From the NCBI GenBank assembly GCA_016715425.1, contig JADKAC010000002.1, positions 178,501 through 242,500 on the forward strand: a stretch of 64,000 nucleotides of DNA. Reading direction: 5' to 3'. The stretch comes from Bacteroidota bacterium (GTDB taxonomy: Bacteria > Bacteroidota > Bacteroidia > Chitinophagales > BACL12). The translations under genes were made by a program, and so were the position numbers. Below the pieces are notes generated by a model. The model was not told where the DNA came from, searched no databases, and saw only the letters and a program-made list of their open reading frames with translations. Positions 37,138-45,592 of the stretch are shown one piece after another (within the stretch, counting starts at the first letter, position 1; every line of letters begins with the position of its first letter).

Positions 37138-37145
37138 CAAATGTA
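37138..37145 (-). promoter_or_regulatory. -7 box of the flippase gene
   Basis: TACATTTG on the minus strand fits TAnnTTTG and lies 21 bases before the TTG start chosen for the flippase. It helps to decide that start. Confidence 0.45.
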
Positions 37146-37182
37146 GAAATAAATGTAGGTGTACTTTGTTAATTACACACAT

Positions 37183-37215
37183 AAAAAAAGCCCTGCATCT
37201 TTTCAAATGCAGAGC
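37183..37215 (-). terminator. Rho-independent terminator of ssb
   Basis: On the minus strand GCTCTGCAT and ATGCAGGGC form a 9-bp stem followed by seven T residues (plus-strand arms 37190-37198 and 37207-37215, A-run 37183-37189). It is 25 bases downstream of the ssb stop. Confidence 0.85.
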
Positions 37216-37240
37216 CTTGGATTAACAGGAGGAAAATGTA

Positions 37241-37579
37241 TCAGGCTTTTTTGCCAAGGAGCAACAGGTCGTTTATCTGTACTTCGGTGATATAGCGTTT
37301 CACACCTTCTTTATCTGTGTAATTGCGATTAATCAGTTTGCCTTCAATGGCTACTTCCATTCCTTTTTTCAAAAGTTTTTCGGCAGTGCCTGCAAGTTTA
37401 CCCCAGGCGATAAGATTGTGCCATTGGGTTTCAGTAACCTGTTCACCTTTTGCATTTTTATAAAATTCATTTGTTGCAAGGCTGAATTTTGCATATTTTT
37501 TTTCGCCATCAAATGTTTTGATTTCAGGATCCATTCCGAGGTTTCCTATTAGTGTTACTTTGTTACGTAGAGCGTTCAT
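37241..37579 (-). CDS. ssb: Single-stranded DNA-binding protein, short form
   Basis: 112 residues, one OB fold. NKVTLIGNLGMDPEIK and TQWHNLIAWGKLAGTAEKLLKKG are SSB signatures with the aromatic DNA-stacking residues. The protein ends at LLLLGKKA just after the fold; the flexible linker and the acidic DDDIPF-type tip that recruits partner proteins are absent. This suggests an accessory SSB, with a full-length one elsewhere, or a natural short form of the phylum. The gene is monocistronic with its own terminator and is divergent from the zinc-ribbon gene. Confidence 0.9.
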   Translation of the reverse strand: MNALRNKVTLIGNLGMDPEIKTFDGEKKYAKFSLATNEFYKNAKGEQVTETQWHNLIAWGKLAGTAEKLLKKGMEVAIEGKLINRNYTDKEGVKRYITEVQINDLLLLGKKA

Positions 37580-37774
37580 GTTTTTAAATTTTAAATTGTT
37601 TAACCATTTGATTTTTTGTCGTGTCGTTAGTTTCGAAATAATTGACTATGCAAAGTTGTAGCGGCCTCCAAATGTTATTCGGTATTTACCCATTTACTTT
37701 CGGATATAAGTGTTTGAACCCGTTTGTACACGGATAAATAAGTTGTACATTTATTCCCTAAAACTTTACTGCAT

Positions 37775-38140
37775 ATGGATTCTCCCCTAAAAAAATGTCC
37801 TGAATGCGATGAACCGATTCGAGGCAGAATTGATAAAAAATTTTGTTCGGATATGTGTCGCAATGCATTTAACAACCGATTAAAAACCGATAATTCGATG
37901 ATGCGCAACATCAATAATATACTGCGAAAGAACAGAAGAATTATTGCAGAGTTGATACCGGATGAAACAGCAAAAGCATCACGACAAAAATTAATGGACA
38001 GAGGTTTTAATTTTCATTATCTCACTTCCACCTACACCACCAAAAAAGGAGTTACCTATTATTTCTGTTATGAATATGGATATCTGCCTTTGGATAATGA
38101 TTATTATTTTTTGGTGAAGCGCAAAGAAGGAATGGAATAG
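37775..38140 (+). CDS. Small zinc-ribbon protein, unknown function
   Basis: 121 residues. The N-terminus KKCPECDEPIRGRIDKKFCSDMCR holds two Cys pairs (CPEC and CSDMC) of a treble-clef or zinc-ribbon type, followed by a helical NNILRKNRRIIAEL segment and a C-terminal beta part rich in Tyr. Similar short proteins occur across Bacteroidota without a known role. It is divergent from ssb with 195 bases between; no RNA gene is seen in that gap. A TACATTTA at 37746-37753 is one base off the -7 consensus. Confidence 0.7.
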   Translation: MDSPLKKCPECDEPIRGRIDKKFCSDMCRNAFNNRLKTDNSMMRNINNILRKNRRIIAELIPDETAKASRQKLMDRGFNFHYLTSTYTTKKGVTYYFCYEYGYLPLDNDYYFLVKRKEGME

Positions 38141-38299
38141 TAAATGAAATAGCAAATTTAAATCTGCTTTTATATCTGCAATTAATATAACTGCCTACAT
38201 CATATAACTGTCAATAAAATAAATAGGGTTTGTTTTTTTATTTGCAATATGAAAACCCTTCCCAATTTTTTTTACATTTATAATTATTAAATACATACT

Positions 38300-40882
38300 A
38301 TGAAAAAATTATTTACTTCTCTCACAATTATCACCATGTTGATGATGTCATTTTTTACTTACAATTTACAAGCGCAAAACTGGATTAAAACGTATGATGT
38401 GCTTCCGGCTATGGACGATGAAGCATCCTGGATTACTACCATTATTCAAACTGATGATGATGGATATTTTTTTGCAGGAAGAACTAATTATCCCGGTGCG
38501 TATTTTGGGTTTGTTGCAAAAGCAGATGCAAATGGCGATATAATCTGGATGGACACACTTTCGAAAGATTACTCGTTTGCAAATGCATATCAGCGTCCCG
38601 ATGGAAATTATGCAATATCCAAAATTGAAATATTTTATGATTCTGTGTATAGAGATGTGTATTCACCATCAGGTACTTTGCTGGATGAAATAATGTTGGA
38701 TCCAACCGACGGTGATTATTATGATTACAAATCTTTGCGTTCCACTCCCGATAATGGATTCGTTGTATTTCATGTAGAAGATGGAATGACTCCAAGTCCT
38801 ACTCATGAAGTTCAAATGCAAAAATATTCAAGCGCAGGTTTAATGGAATGGAGTTATACACTTCCTTCCGATTCCATTTATAACTATGGTTTCAATACTG
38901 TTGACCCCACCGAAGACGGTTATTTCTATTTTGCCAATATGCAACAACACATTTACCTATGGGTGTATGATTTGGATATTTATGTTTTTAAAACACATAT
39001 AATAAAAGTGGATCTTGACGGTGAATTAGTATATGATGTATTAATGGATGATCGCAGTGTGAATGATATCATTGCTTTGCCCGGCGGTGATAATGTGTTT
39101 TTATTAAAAGAACCTGAGACAGATTATGAATCGGTATGGCCTGATATGACAAATTTCTATTTACAAAAAAGAAACAGCGCAGGCGATATACTTTGGGAAA
39201 AAGATTTTCCTGAGTTTTATGAATATTATCTGGGCAAATTATTACCTATGGACGATGGCGGATTTGCAGTTACTGTGAATGGACCAATTTACGACAGCAC
39301 AATTTTTACCAATGGCAATATCAATCTTTTGTTTTTTGATGAGGAAGGGAATTTTGAACAACAAAAAATTGTGGAAGATGGAAATCGCTATGAAGTATTT
39401 CCCGTAAAAAAAACATCGGATAATGGTTTTATTTTTTGCGGAGATATGAGAGATACCCTAACATCAATTCCGATAGCCGTATTATTAAAAACAGATTCAC
39501 TCGGAAATATGGATCGTGTTACCTTAACCGGAAAAGTATTTTATGATGCAAATGATAATGCAACTTATGATGATACCGATATTGTATTGCCCGGTTTATT
39601 TGCAGAAATATTAGATGAAGATATTTATGCGGGAACTAATGAAGATGGAGAATTTACCCGTTGGATTTATGAACCCGGCACTTATAATATTCAAGTAAGC
39701 AATCCAACAGGATTTTATCAAACATCTCCGCTTACAGAATCCTATACAATTGTTGTTGATTCGATATCTCAAGTTTTTGATACTTTATATTTTGCAAAAT
39801 TTGCGGATGTAGATACTACTGATCTGCATATAGAAACAGAAGGTTATCAAGCGAAACCCGGTTTTACAAATACCTATTGGATAAATATATTTAATGATGA
39901 AGTGCTTCCGGCAGATGATATAGATATACAATTAATTTTTGATCCGATATTAACGCTTGAATCTATTGTTTATCCAAACATGACTGTAAGTGGTGATACA
40001 CTTACTATTTCTACAGGAGTTATGAATGGGCTTTCTTATGAATTAAATCCTATTCAATTTTCCGTTCCGGCAGATACAGCATTAATTGGTGATACACTTA
40101 CTTTTTATGCAATGGTGCAATCTATTTCAGATGAAATTACTTTAGATAATAATTATGATACACTACAAATAGTTATTACAGCTTCTTATGATCCGAATAT
40201 GAAAACTGCAAATCCCGCAGGTGAAACTGAATTGGGTTTTGTAGATCCTTCTACCAATCATATTGAATATAAAATTGATTTTCAAAATCTGGGTTCTGAT
40301 ACTGCAATTACAATTGTGGTGGTGGATACACTTACAAATGAAATTGATTATTCTTCGTTGCACATGTTGTCTTCCAGTCATAATTATAACATTGATTTTA
40401 TTTATCCCAATGTTGTTAAATGGACTTTCCCAAATATCAATTTAGTACATGCTGCCGCTAACGAACCGGAGAGTCATGGCTACCTAAAATTTGAAGTGGA
40501 TTTGGTGGAAGGATTAGCAGAAGGAACACAATTTTCAAACACAGCAGAAATCTATTTTGATTACAATCCGGCTGTGGTTACACCACCAGCTTTTACTACA
40601 TTAAAAATATATATACCCGATGCAATTGCAAATGAAAATTTGGTAAGTAATATTTTAGCACATCCAAATCCAACATCGGGAAAAATTGTTTTTAATAATC
40701 TTCCTCAAAATAATTCAGAAGTATTTGTGTATGATATCAACGGAAAATTGCATGGTGAATACAGCATTACAGAAAAAGAAAATACCATTGATGTTTCTGC
40801 ATTGCAAAACGGAAATTATATTTTACAAATCCGACAAAAACAAACCGTGGTTTATACAGGAAATATTATTGTGGTGAAATAA
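38300..40882 (+). CDS. Secreted repeat protein with DUF7619-like domain and type A T9SS sorting domain
   Basis: 860 residues. Signal peptide (1-25, ending in YNLQAQ), then about 380 residues of WD40-like blades typical of T9SS proteins (each with a DDGGF or DNGF turn, for example TPDNGFVVF, MDDGGFAV, TSDNGFIFCG). A cna/SdrD-like B domain follows (about 410-480, GKVFYDANDNATYDD), then a conserved DUF7619-like domain (DPNMKTANPAG to IYFDYNPAV). The type A sorting domain is HPNPTSGKIVF to GNIIVVK. Probably an exported adhesin or coat protein; no enzyme residues are seen. Monocistronic. Confidence 0.85.
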   Translation: MKKLFTSLTIITMLMMSFFTYNLQAQNWIKTYDVLPAMDDEASWITTIIQTDDDGYFFAGRTNYPGAYFGFVAKADANGDIIWMDTLSKDYSFANAYQRPDGNYAISKIEIFYDSVYRDVYSPSGTLLDEIMLDPTDGDYYDYKSLRSTPDNGFVVFHVEDGMTPSPTHEVQMQKYSSAGLMEWSYTLPSDSIYNYGFNTVDPTEDGYFYFANMQQHIYLWVYDLDIYVFKTHIIKVDLDGELVYDVLMDDRSVNDIIALPGGDNVFLLKEPETDYESVWPDMTNFYLQKRNSAGDILWEKDFPEFYEYYLGKLLPMDDGGFAVTVNGPIYDSTIFTNGNINLLFFDEEGNFEQQKIVEDGNRYEVFPVKKTSDNGFIFCGDMRDTLTSIPIAVLLKTDSLGNMDRVTLTGKVFYDANDNATYDDTDIVLPGLFAEILDEDIYAGTNEDGEFTRWIYEPGTYNIQVSNPTGFYQTSPLTESYTIVVDSISQVFDTLYFAKFADVDTTDLHIETEGYQAKPGFTNTYWINIFNDEVLPADDIDIQLIFDPILTLESIVYPNMTVSGDTLTISTGVMNGLSYELNPIQFSVPADTALIGDTLTFYAMVQSISDEITLDNNYDTLQIVITASYDPNMKTANPAGETELGFVDPSTNHIEYKIDFQNLGSDTAITIVVVDTLTNEIDYSSLHMLSSSHNYNIDFIYPNVVKWTFPNINLVHAAANEPESHGYLKFEVDLVEGLAEGTQFSNTAEIYFDYNPAVVTPPAFTTLKIYIPDAIANENLVSNILAHPNPTSGKIVFNNLPQNNSEVFVYDINGKLHGEYSITEKENTIDVSALQNGNYILQIRQKQTVVYTGNIIVVK

Positions 40883-40910
40883 AATTGCGAATAATGCCCG
40901 ACAATAATTT

Positions 40911-41085
40911 CACCCCTTCGGGGTTCGGTTATTTTTTATATTGGTAGTTATAAACCCAACCCCGAAGGGGTGAAATTTTTATAGAATAAACAAATTCAAC
41001 CCCCAACCACCCAACCCAACCCCGAAGGGGTGTCATTATTAAAGAACAAAAATCCCAACCCCACCCACCGAGCCCCGAAGTGGTG
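40911..41085. repeat. REP-like palindromes, left cluster (four copies)
   Basis: Copies of CACCCCTTCGGGGTT or its reverse complement at 40911-40925 (forward), 40958-40972, 41018-41032 (reverse) and a degenerate one at 41071-41085. Each can form a short GC stem with a TTC loop. The similarity extends into flanking AATAATxxCAC. Confidence 0.8.
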
Positions 41086-41150
41086 ACATAATTCTAGGGT
41101 GACATAATTTTTTATGGAATAATTAATTTTGATAAAAATAATTTTATGTT

Positions 41151-41612
41151 ATGGCAGGTACCTACACACAATTACATATTCAGATTGTCTTTGCAGTAAA
41201 AGGCAGGAAGAACCTCATCTCAAATACATGGAAAGAGGAATTGAATAAATACATTTCCGGAATAATAACAGGTAAAGAACAAAAATCCATTATCGTAAAT
41301 GGTATGTCCGATCATATTCATGTATTTGTTGGATTAAAACCATCTATGCCTATTTCAGATTTAGTGAGAGATATTAAAAACAATTCAACCAATTTTATAA
41401 ATGATAATAATTGGTTAAAGAGCGATTTTTCCTGGCAGGAAGGTTATGGTGATTTCTCCTATTCTCACTCCCATGTCAGCCGGGTATATAATTATATTTT
41501 AAATCAGGAGGCACATCATAAAAAAAGAAGTTTTAAAGAGGAATATATAGGTCTCTTAAAAAAATTTCAAATTGAATACAACGAAAAATATTTATTTGAT
41601 TGGATTGAATAA
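41151..41612 (+). CDS. IS200/REP-associated tyrosine transposase (TnpA/Y1-HUH)
   Basis: 153 residues, the normal size of IS200-type TnpA. The HUH metal motif is H55-I-H57 (SDHIHVFV), and the probable nucleophile is Y115 in YNYILNQ. Such enzymes cleave and join single-stranded DNA at hairpins. No tnpB is next to it, and both flanks carry several copies of the same CACCCCTTCGGGGTT palindrome, four on the left and two or three on the right, more than the single end hairpins of IS200. That arrangement resembles REP-associated transposases, so either a domesticated RAYT or a solo TnpA element. The frame is intact. Confidence 0.8.
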   Translation: MAGTYTQLHIQIVFAVKGRKNLISNTWKEELNKYISGIITGKEQKSIIVNGMSDHIHVFVGLKPSMPISDLVRDIKNNSTNFINDNNWLKSDFSWQEGYGDFSYSHSHVSRVYNYILNQEAHHKKRSFKEEYIGLLKKFQIEYNEKYLFDWIE

Positions 41613-41635
41613 TAATAATGTCTCCAAAATAATGT

Positions 41636-41740
41636 CACCCCTTCGGGGTTTGGATTTTTTGTTTGTGTTTTAGTTACAATAATGCCACCCCTTCGGGGTT
41701 GAAATTGAATGTTGAAAATTTTGTGTTCACCACTTCGAGA
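41636..41740. repeat. REP-like palindromes, right cluster
   Basis: CACCCCTTCGGGGTT at 41636-41650 and 41686-41700, preceded by AATAATGTC or AATAATGC, and a degraded copy near 41728-41740 (CACCACTTCGAGA). The orientation is opposite to that of the three copies immediately left of the transposase gene. Confidence 0.75.
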
Positions 41741-41801
41741 ATGTTGTGGATTAAAAATATTGAATCGGATAAAGGATTCATTTGTAATACTGCATAATCC
41801 A

Positions 41802-41857
41802 AATTCTCAATTCCTAATTCTCAATTCCTAATTCTTAATTCCTAATTCCTAATTCTC
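41802..41857. repeat. Heptanucleotide tandem repeat AATTCYY (8 units)
   Basis: Eight consecutive 7-bp units of AATTCTC, AATTCCT or AATTCTT, directly after the stop of the transglutaminase-like gene (minus strand). No coding potential. Confidence 0.8.
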
Positions 41858-41863
41858 ATAAAT

Positions 41864-42700
41864 TCAATGTTCCACTTTGGTAACAATCATTTCTTGTTTG
41901 CCATCCACAATTACAACTTCTGTTGACAACATATAATTGTCTTTAAACTGATAAGCGGATTTATTTTCCGTGCTTGTAGTTTCATTTTTTACTGCAACAG
42001 ATTGTGCAGGCTTATTTGATGGTGATGTATAATTACTTCCACTGTATGCTAATAACTTTGAATAAAGCGAAGCACCGGGATCCAATAAATTTGCTTCGGC
42101 TGTTAATCCTTCCGGATATTCACCGATATACCAACCGGGTTCTGTTGTTTCTATATAATAATAATTCTGTCCATCCATAGTAACAGAAACGCCCGGGTAT
42201 TTTCCCTTCACTGCAATGCCGACACCCATGTGTCCTTTAGGTGAAATTAAAATACTTTTATAACCAAGACTCATCAATAAACTTGCGAGCAAAATAGAAG
42301 TGTCTTCACAATCCCCTGCCATCTCCACCAACGTTTCTGCAGGGTATCGGGGATATTCATATTTTCCATCACCCACGTATCGCAAATGCTGCACAAAAGC
42401 AGAAATAAATTCTACCGTTTGCCACTCGCTGAAATTATTTTTTTGTGCAATTCCTTTTAGTGCAACTGCCACTTTATTTATTATGGGATAAGATGCATTT
42501 TCATGCGTGTAAACAGTAAAATCGTAGTAGTCTCTTTTCCGGTGTTTGTAGTAATCGTATGTGCCACTTTCAAATTGTAAAGTAGTGGTATATAATTTCC
42601 CTTTATAATTCCATTTGTAGGTGCGTGAGAGAGTAGCAGCAAAAAGTACTTCAGTAAAGATTAAGAAAACTGCCAACAACAGAATAGATTTTACCCGCAT
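41864..42700 (-). CDS. Transglutaminase-like cysteine protease family protein, secreted
   Basis: 278 residues with a signal peptide (1-21, ending in VLFAA). The transglutaminase-like core has the catalytic Cys131 in GDCEDTSILLASLL and a probable His157 in GHMGVGI; the third residue of the triad is likely the acidic residue in the YYIETTEPGW segment. The family includes peptidases and amidases of the envelope; the substrate is unknown. A low-complexity Ser/Asn-rich segment lies near residues 220-250. It follows FkbM on the same strand with 81 bases between, and its stop is next to a heptanucleotide repeat. Confidence 0.75.
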   Translation of the reverse strand: MRVKSILLLAVFLIFTEVLFAATLSRTYKWNYKGKLYTTTLQFESGTYDYYKHRKRDYYDFTVYTHENASYPIINKVAVALKGIAQKNNFSEWQTVEFISAFVQHLRYVGDGKYEYPRYPAETLVEMAGDCEDTSILLASLLMSLGYKSILISPKGHMGVGIAVKGKYPGVSVTMDGQNYYYIETTEPGWYIGEYPEGLTAEANLLDPGASLYSKLLAYSGSNYTSPSNKPAQSVAVKNETTSTENKSAYQFKDNYMLSTEVVIVDGKQEMIVTKVEH

Positions 42701-42781
42701 GTGTTTCTATTTTAATTCGATGATTAAGCGGGTAAATGTGTAGGCTTATAAATTGTTTCTTTTTAGCATAAACAAGCGAAA

Positions 42782-43552
42782 TTATTTTTTATTGCCGATA
42801 GGCAGAAATAAAATATCGGGAGTGGGTAAATTACCTTCAGAGTAATTAACCAATTTGTTTTTTAAAATTACATAAGATTGATACCCTAATGCATGCATAA
42901 ATTCCAAAACGTTTTGTCGGGATTCCTCAGAAGTTTCGATGAGCATCGACGGTTTAAATTTTTGAATAAGTAATTTAATATCATCCAATATCACCAATTC
43001 AAAACCTTCTACATCACATTTAATAAAATCAATATTTTCTAATTCATTAAACACCTCACTCCCCTTTCTCATTTCTGCATTAAAAAATACTAAGGAATCA
43101 ATGTTTGTTGCTTGTGTGTGTGAATCAGAATAAACGAAGTGTGTTCCTGTTGTAATATATCCATACTTCTCTTTGCTTTCATTTGCCATTCTAATAGATT
43201 TATTTTCATCGCCTAAAGCAAAATTTAGTAGAGTAATATTTCCAAGTCCTGAAGTATTTTTTTTCAAAGTATTAAAAACAGGAATCACAGGTTCAACAGC
43301 AAAAACTTTCCCTGATGATTTTACCCATCTTGAAAACAATACGGAGTAGTATCCTAAATTGGCACCAATATCAATTACGGTATCACCTGATTTAATAAAT
43401 TGTTTTAATGCATAGTGATAAGTGTAAGCCTTGGAGAATTTTAATATTCCGAGTCGGTAAGAAATAAAATATAATTTGCTGAGAATTAATAAATAGGTTT
43501 CAAACTTTAAGTGTTTGAATAAAAATTGCTTTACAACACTTTTTCTTTTCAT
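42782..43552 (-). CDS. FkbM family methyltransferase
   Basis: 256 residues. A SAM-binding Rossmann motif DIGANLGYYSVLF is at about 61-73, followed by VFAVEPV, IDFIKCDVEGFELVILDDI and SMLIETSEESRQNV, all hallmarks of FkbM methyltransferases that methylate sugars or natural products. With the glycosyltransferase and flippase 6-10 kb away it could O-methylate a surface glycan, which is inference. It lies 18 bases downstream of yifB on the same strand, so it may share its transcript. Confidence 0.87.
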   Translation of the reverse strand: MKRKSVVKQFLFKHLKFETYLLILSKLYFISYRLGILKFSKAYTYHYALKQFIKSGDTVIDIGANLGYYSVLFSRWVKSSGKVFAVEPVIPVFNTLKKNTSGLGNITLLNFALGDENKSIRMANESKEKYGYITTGTHFVYSDSHTQATNIDSLVFFNAEMRKGSEVFNELENIDFIKCDVEGFELVILDDIKLLIQKFKPSMLIETSEESRQNVLEFMHALGYQSYVILKNKLVNYSEGNLPTPDILFLPIGNKK

Positions 43553-43570
43553 TGATAAATTATTCTATAA

Positions 43571-45115
43571 TTAATTCGCCCAGCTATCTCTATCCAAACT
43601 TCTGTATTGAATTGCTTCGGCGATATGTTCAGGTAAAATTTCATCACTGCCTGCAAGGTCAGCAATTGTTCTTGACACCTTTAAAATTCTATCATAGGCT
43701 CTTGCAGAAAGTCCAAGTTTATCCATTGCTTTTGTAAGCAAGTTTTGTCCAACATTATTTATGATACAAACTTCCTTTGCCATTTTAGTACTCATCTGCG
43801 CATTGCAATGCACATCGGGAAAATCTTTAAATCGCAATTCTTGAATTTCTCTTGCTTTAATCACACGTTCACGAATATTTGCACTTGGCTCAGATAAAAT
43901 CACAGAAGATAATTCCCGAACCGGAACAGGTGTTACTTCCACATGTAAATCTATTCTGTCTAATAAAGGTCCTGATATGCGGTTCAAATATTTTTGAACT
44001 ACACCCGGTGCACAAACACAATCTTTTTCTGGATGATTATAATATCCGCAAGGGCAAGGATTCATACTAGCAACAAGCATAAAACTGGCGGGATATTCTA
44101 CCGAAAATCTCGCACGACTGATAGTAACTTTCCTATCCTCCATTGGTTGCCGCAATACCTCTAACACGTTTCTTTTAAACTCGGGAAGTTCATCTAAAAA
44201 CAATACTCCATTATGTGCTAAAGAAATTTCACCAGGCTGCGGATTATTACCTCCACCTACTAAAGCGACATCACTCACCGTATGATGCGGCGAACGAAAA
44301 GGCCGGATATATAATAAGGAAGAATTACCCGGCAACTTACCAGCAACTGAATGAATTTTTGTGGTCTCAAGAGCTTCATGTAAAGTGAGTGGTGGCAAAA
44401 TGGTGGGAAGCCTTTTTGCCAGCATTGTTTTACCGGCACCCGGTGGTCCTATTAAAATTGCATTATGCCCTCCGGAAGCAGCAATCTCCAAAGCTCGTTT
44501 AATATTTTCCTGACCTTTCACATCAGAGAAATCTAAATCAGAATTACCGATACTGTAAGCAAACTCTTCCCGAGTATTTACAATCACTTGTTCCAATCCT
44601 GTTCCAGTACCTAAAAATCCAACCACATCTTTTAATTGAGTGGCGCCATACACTTCTATATTATTTACAATGGCGGCTTCCCGGGCATTAGATTCCGGTA
44701 ATATTAATTTTGTAAATCCTTCTTCTCTAGCCTGAATAGCAATTGGCAAAGCACCTTTCGCCGGAAGTATGGTTCCATCCAAAGAAAGCTCGCCGAGAAA
44801 CATTACTTTTTCCAGCGACTCTTCATTTATCTGGCCTGTTGCACCTAAAATTCCGATAGCCATAGGCAAATCGAATGAGGTACCTTCCTTTCTGATATCG
44901 GCAGGTGCAAGATTAATTACCACGTTAGTGCGAGGCATATAAAAACCATTGTGACGAATAGCAGTTTGAATTCTTTGCCAGCTTTCTTTAACTGCATTAT
45001 CAGGCAATCCCACAATATATCCTTTCAACTCACCACCACCACCGGTATTTACTTCGATGGTAACCGTAACTGCATTCACACCCTGAACAGTGCTTCCAAA
45101 GGTTTTAACTAACAT
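43571..45115 (-). CDS. YifB/ComM family Mg-chelatase-like AAA+ ATPase
   Basis: 514 residues. N-terminal Lon-protease-like fold domain (about 1-170), AAA+ core with Walker A GPPGAGKT (about 219-226) and Walker B LFLDELPEF, then a C-terminal Mg-chelatase domain with cysteines in NPCPCGYYNHPEKDCVC that may form a zinc site. ComM acts as a branch-migration helicase during natural transformation in gamma-proteobacteria; in Bacteroidota its role is not established. Sensor and arginine finger regions look intact. A TAAGTTTG box lies 17 bases upstream. Confidence 0.92.
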   Translation of the reverse strand: MLVKTFGSTVQGVNAVTVTIEVNTGGGGELKGYIVGLPDNAVKESWQRIQTAIRHNGFYMPRTNVVINLAPADIRKEGTSFDLPMAIGILGATGQINEESLEKVMFLGELSLDGTILPAKGALPIAIQAREEGFTKLILPESNAREAAIVNNIEVYGATQLKDVVGFLGTGTGLEQVIVNTREEFAYSIGNSDLDFSDVKGQENIKRALEIAASGGHNAILIGPPGAGKTMLAKRLPTILPPLTLHEALETTKIHSVAGKLPGNSSLLYIRPFRSPHHTVSDVALVGGGNNPQPGEISLAHNGVLFLDELPEFKRNVLEVLRQPMEDRKVTISRARFSVEYPASFMLVASMNPCPCGYYNHPEKDCVCAPGVVQKYLNRISGPLLDRIDLHVEVTPVPVRELSSVILSEPSANIRERVIKAREIQELRFKDFPDVHCNAQMSTKMAKEVCIINNVGQNLLTKAMDKLGLSARAYDRILKVSRTIADLAGSDEILPEHIAEAIQYRSLDRDSWAN

Positions 45116-45131
45116 ATTGAAAAGATTAAAG

Positions 45132-45139
45132 CAAACTTA
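45132..45139 (-). promoter_or_regulatory. -7 box of yifB
   Basis: TAAGTTTG on the minus strand, 16 bases before the ATG codon, with a TTG at 45158-45156 separated by 16 bases, close to the usual -33 spacing. Confidence 0.5.
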
Positions 45140-45467
45140 CCAAAAGGAAAATTTGCAAGGACATTAGATTCAGAATTAAAATAAAATAAAATTTCCATTT
45201 ATGAAGTCACGGCACTCAATTAAATATCAGAACAAGAATTGCTACAAATCCTAATTTTAAAGGAACGATTAAAAAGTAGATAAACAATACAATTATTCAG
45301 ATTACTCTAAGTAAAATATTATAATAAATAATCTATATCAGCATATCACTCTAGCTTACTAATTCTACGTAATAATTTTTACAGTCACAGATAAAAGAAT
45401 CAAGATTACAAATTAGCTGTATTTATAGCTCATTTTCGTTGTCCCAAATATCGAATACTGGAGTACG
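45140..45467. other. Intergenic stretch upstream of the giant PKD gene, no gene seen
   Basis: AT-rich and non-coding by eye. It must contain the promoter of the giant gene at 45468, but no TAnnTTTG box with TTG is evident. No tRNA or hairpin of note is seen. Confidence 0.5.
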
Positions 45468-45592
45468 ATGAACAAGTTTAAGAATCTATGGACAGGCCTA
45501 TTTTTTCTATTGTCAGCATCAATAGGCACAATACAGGCGCAGGTTACAGCGGACTTTGTGGCGGATGACTTAGTGGTCTGCCCGGAGTTCCG

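Noticed and set aside
40911..41740. CRISPR-like spacing of the CACCCCTTCGGGGTT palindromes
   Set aside because: Repeat orientation flips, spacing is irregular (about 45-60 bases) and a transposase gene lies in the middle.
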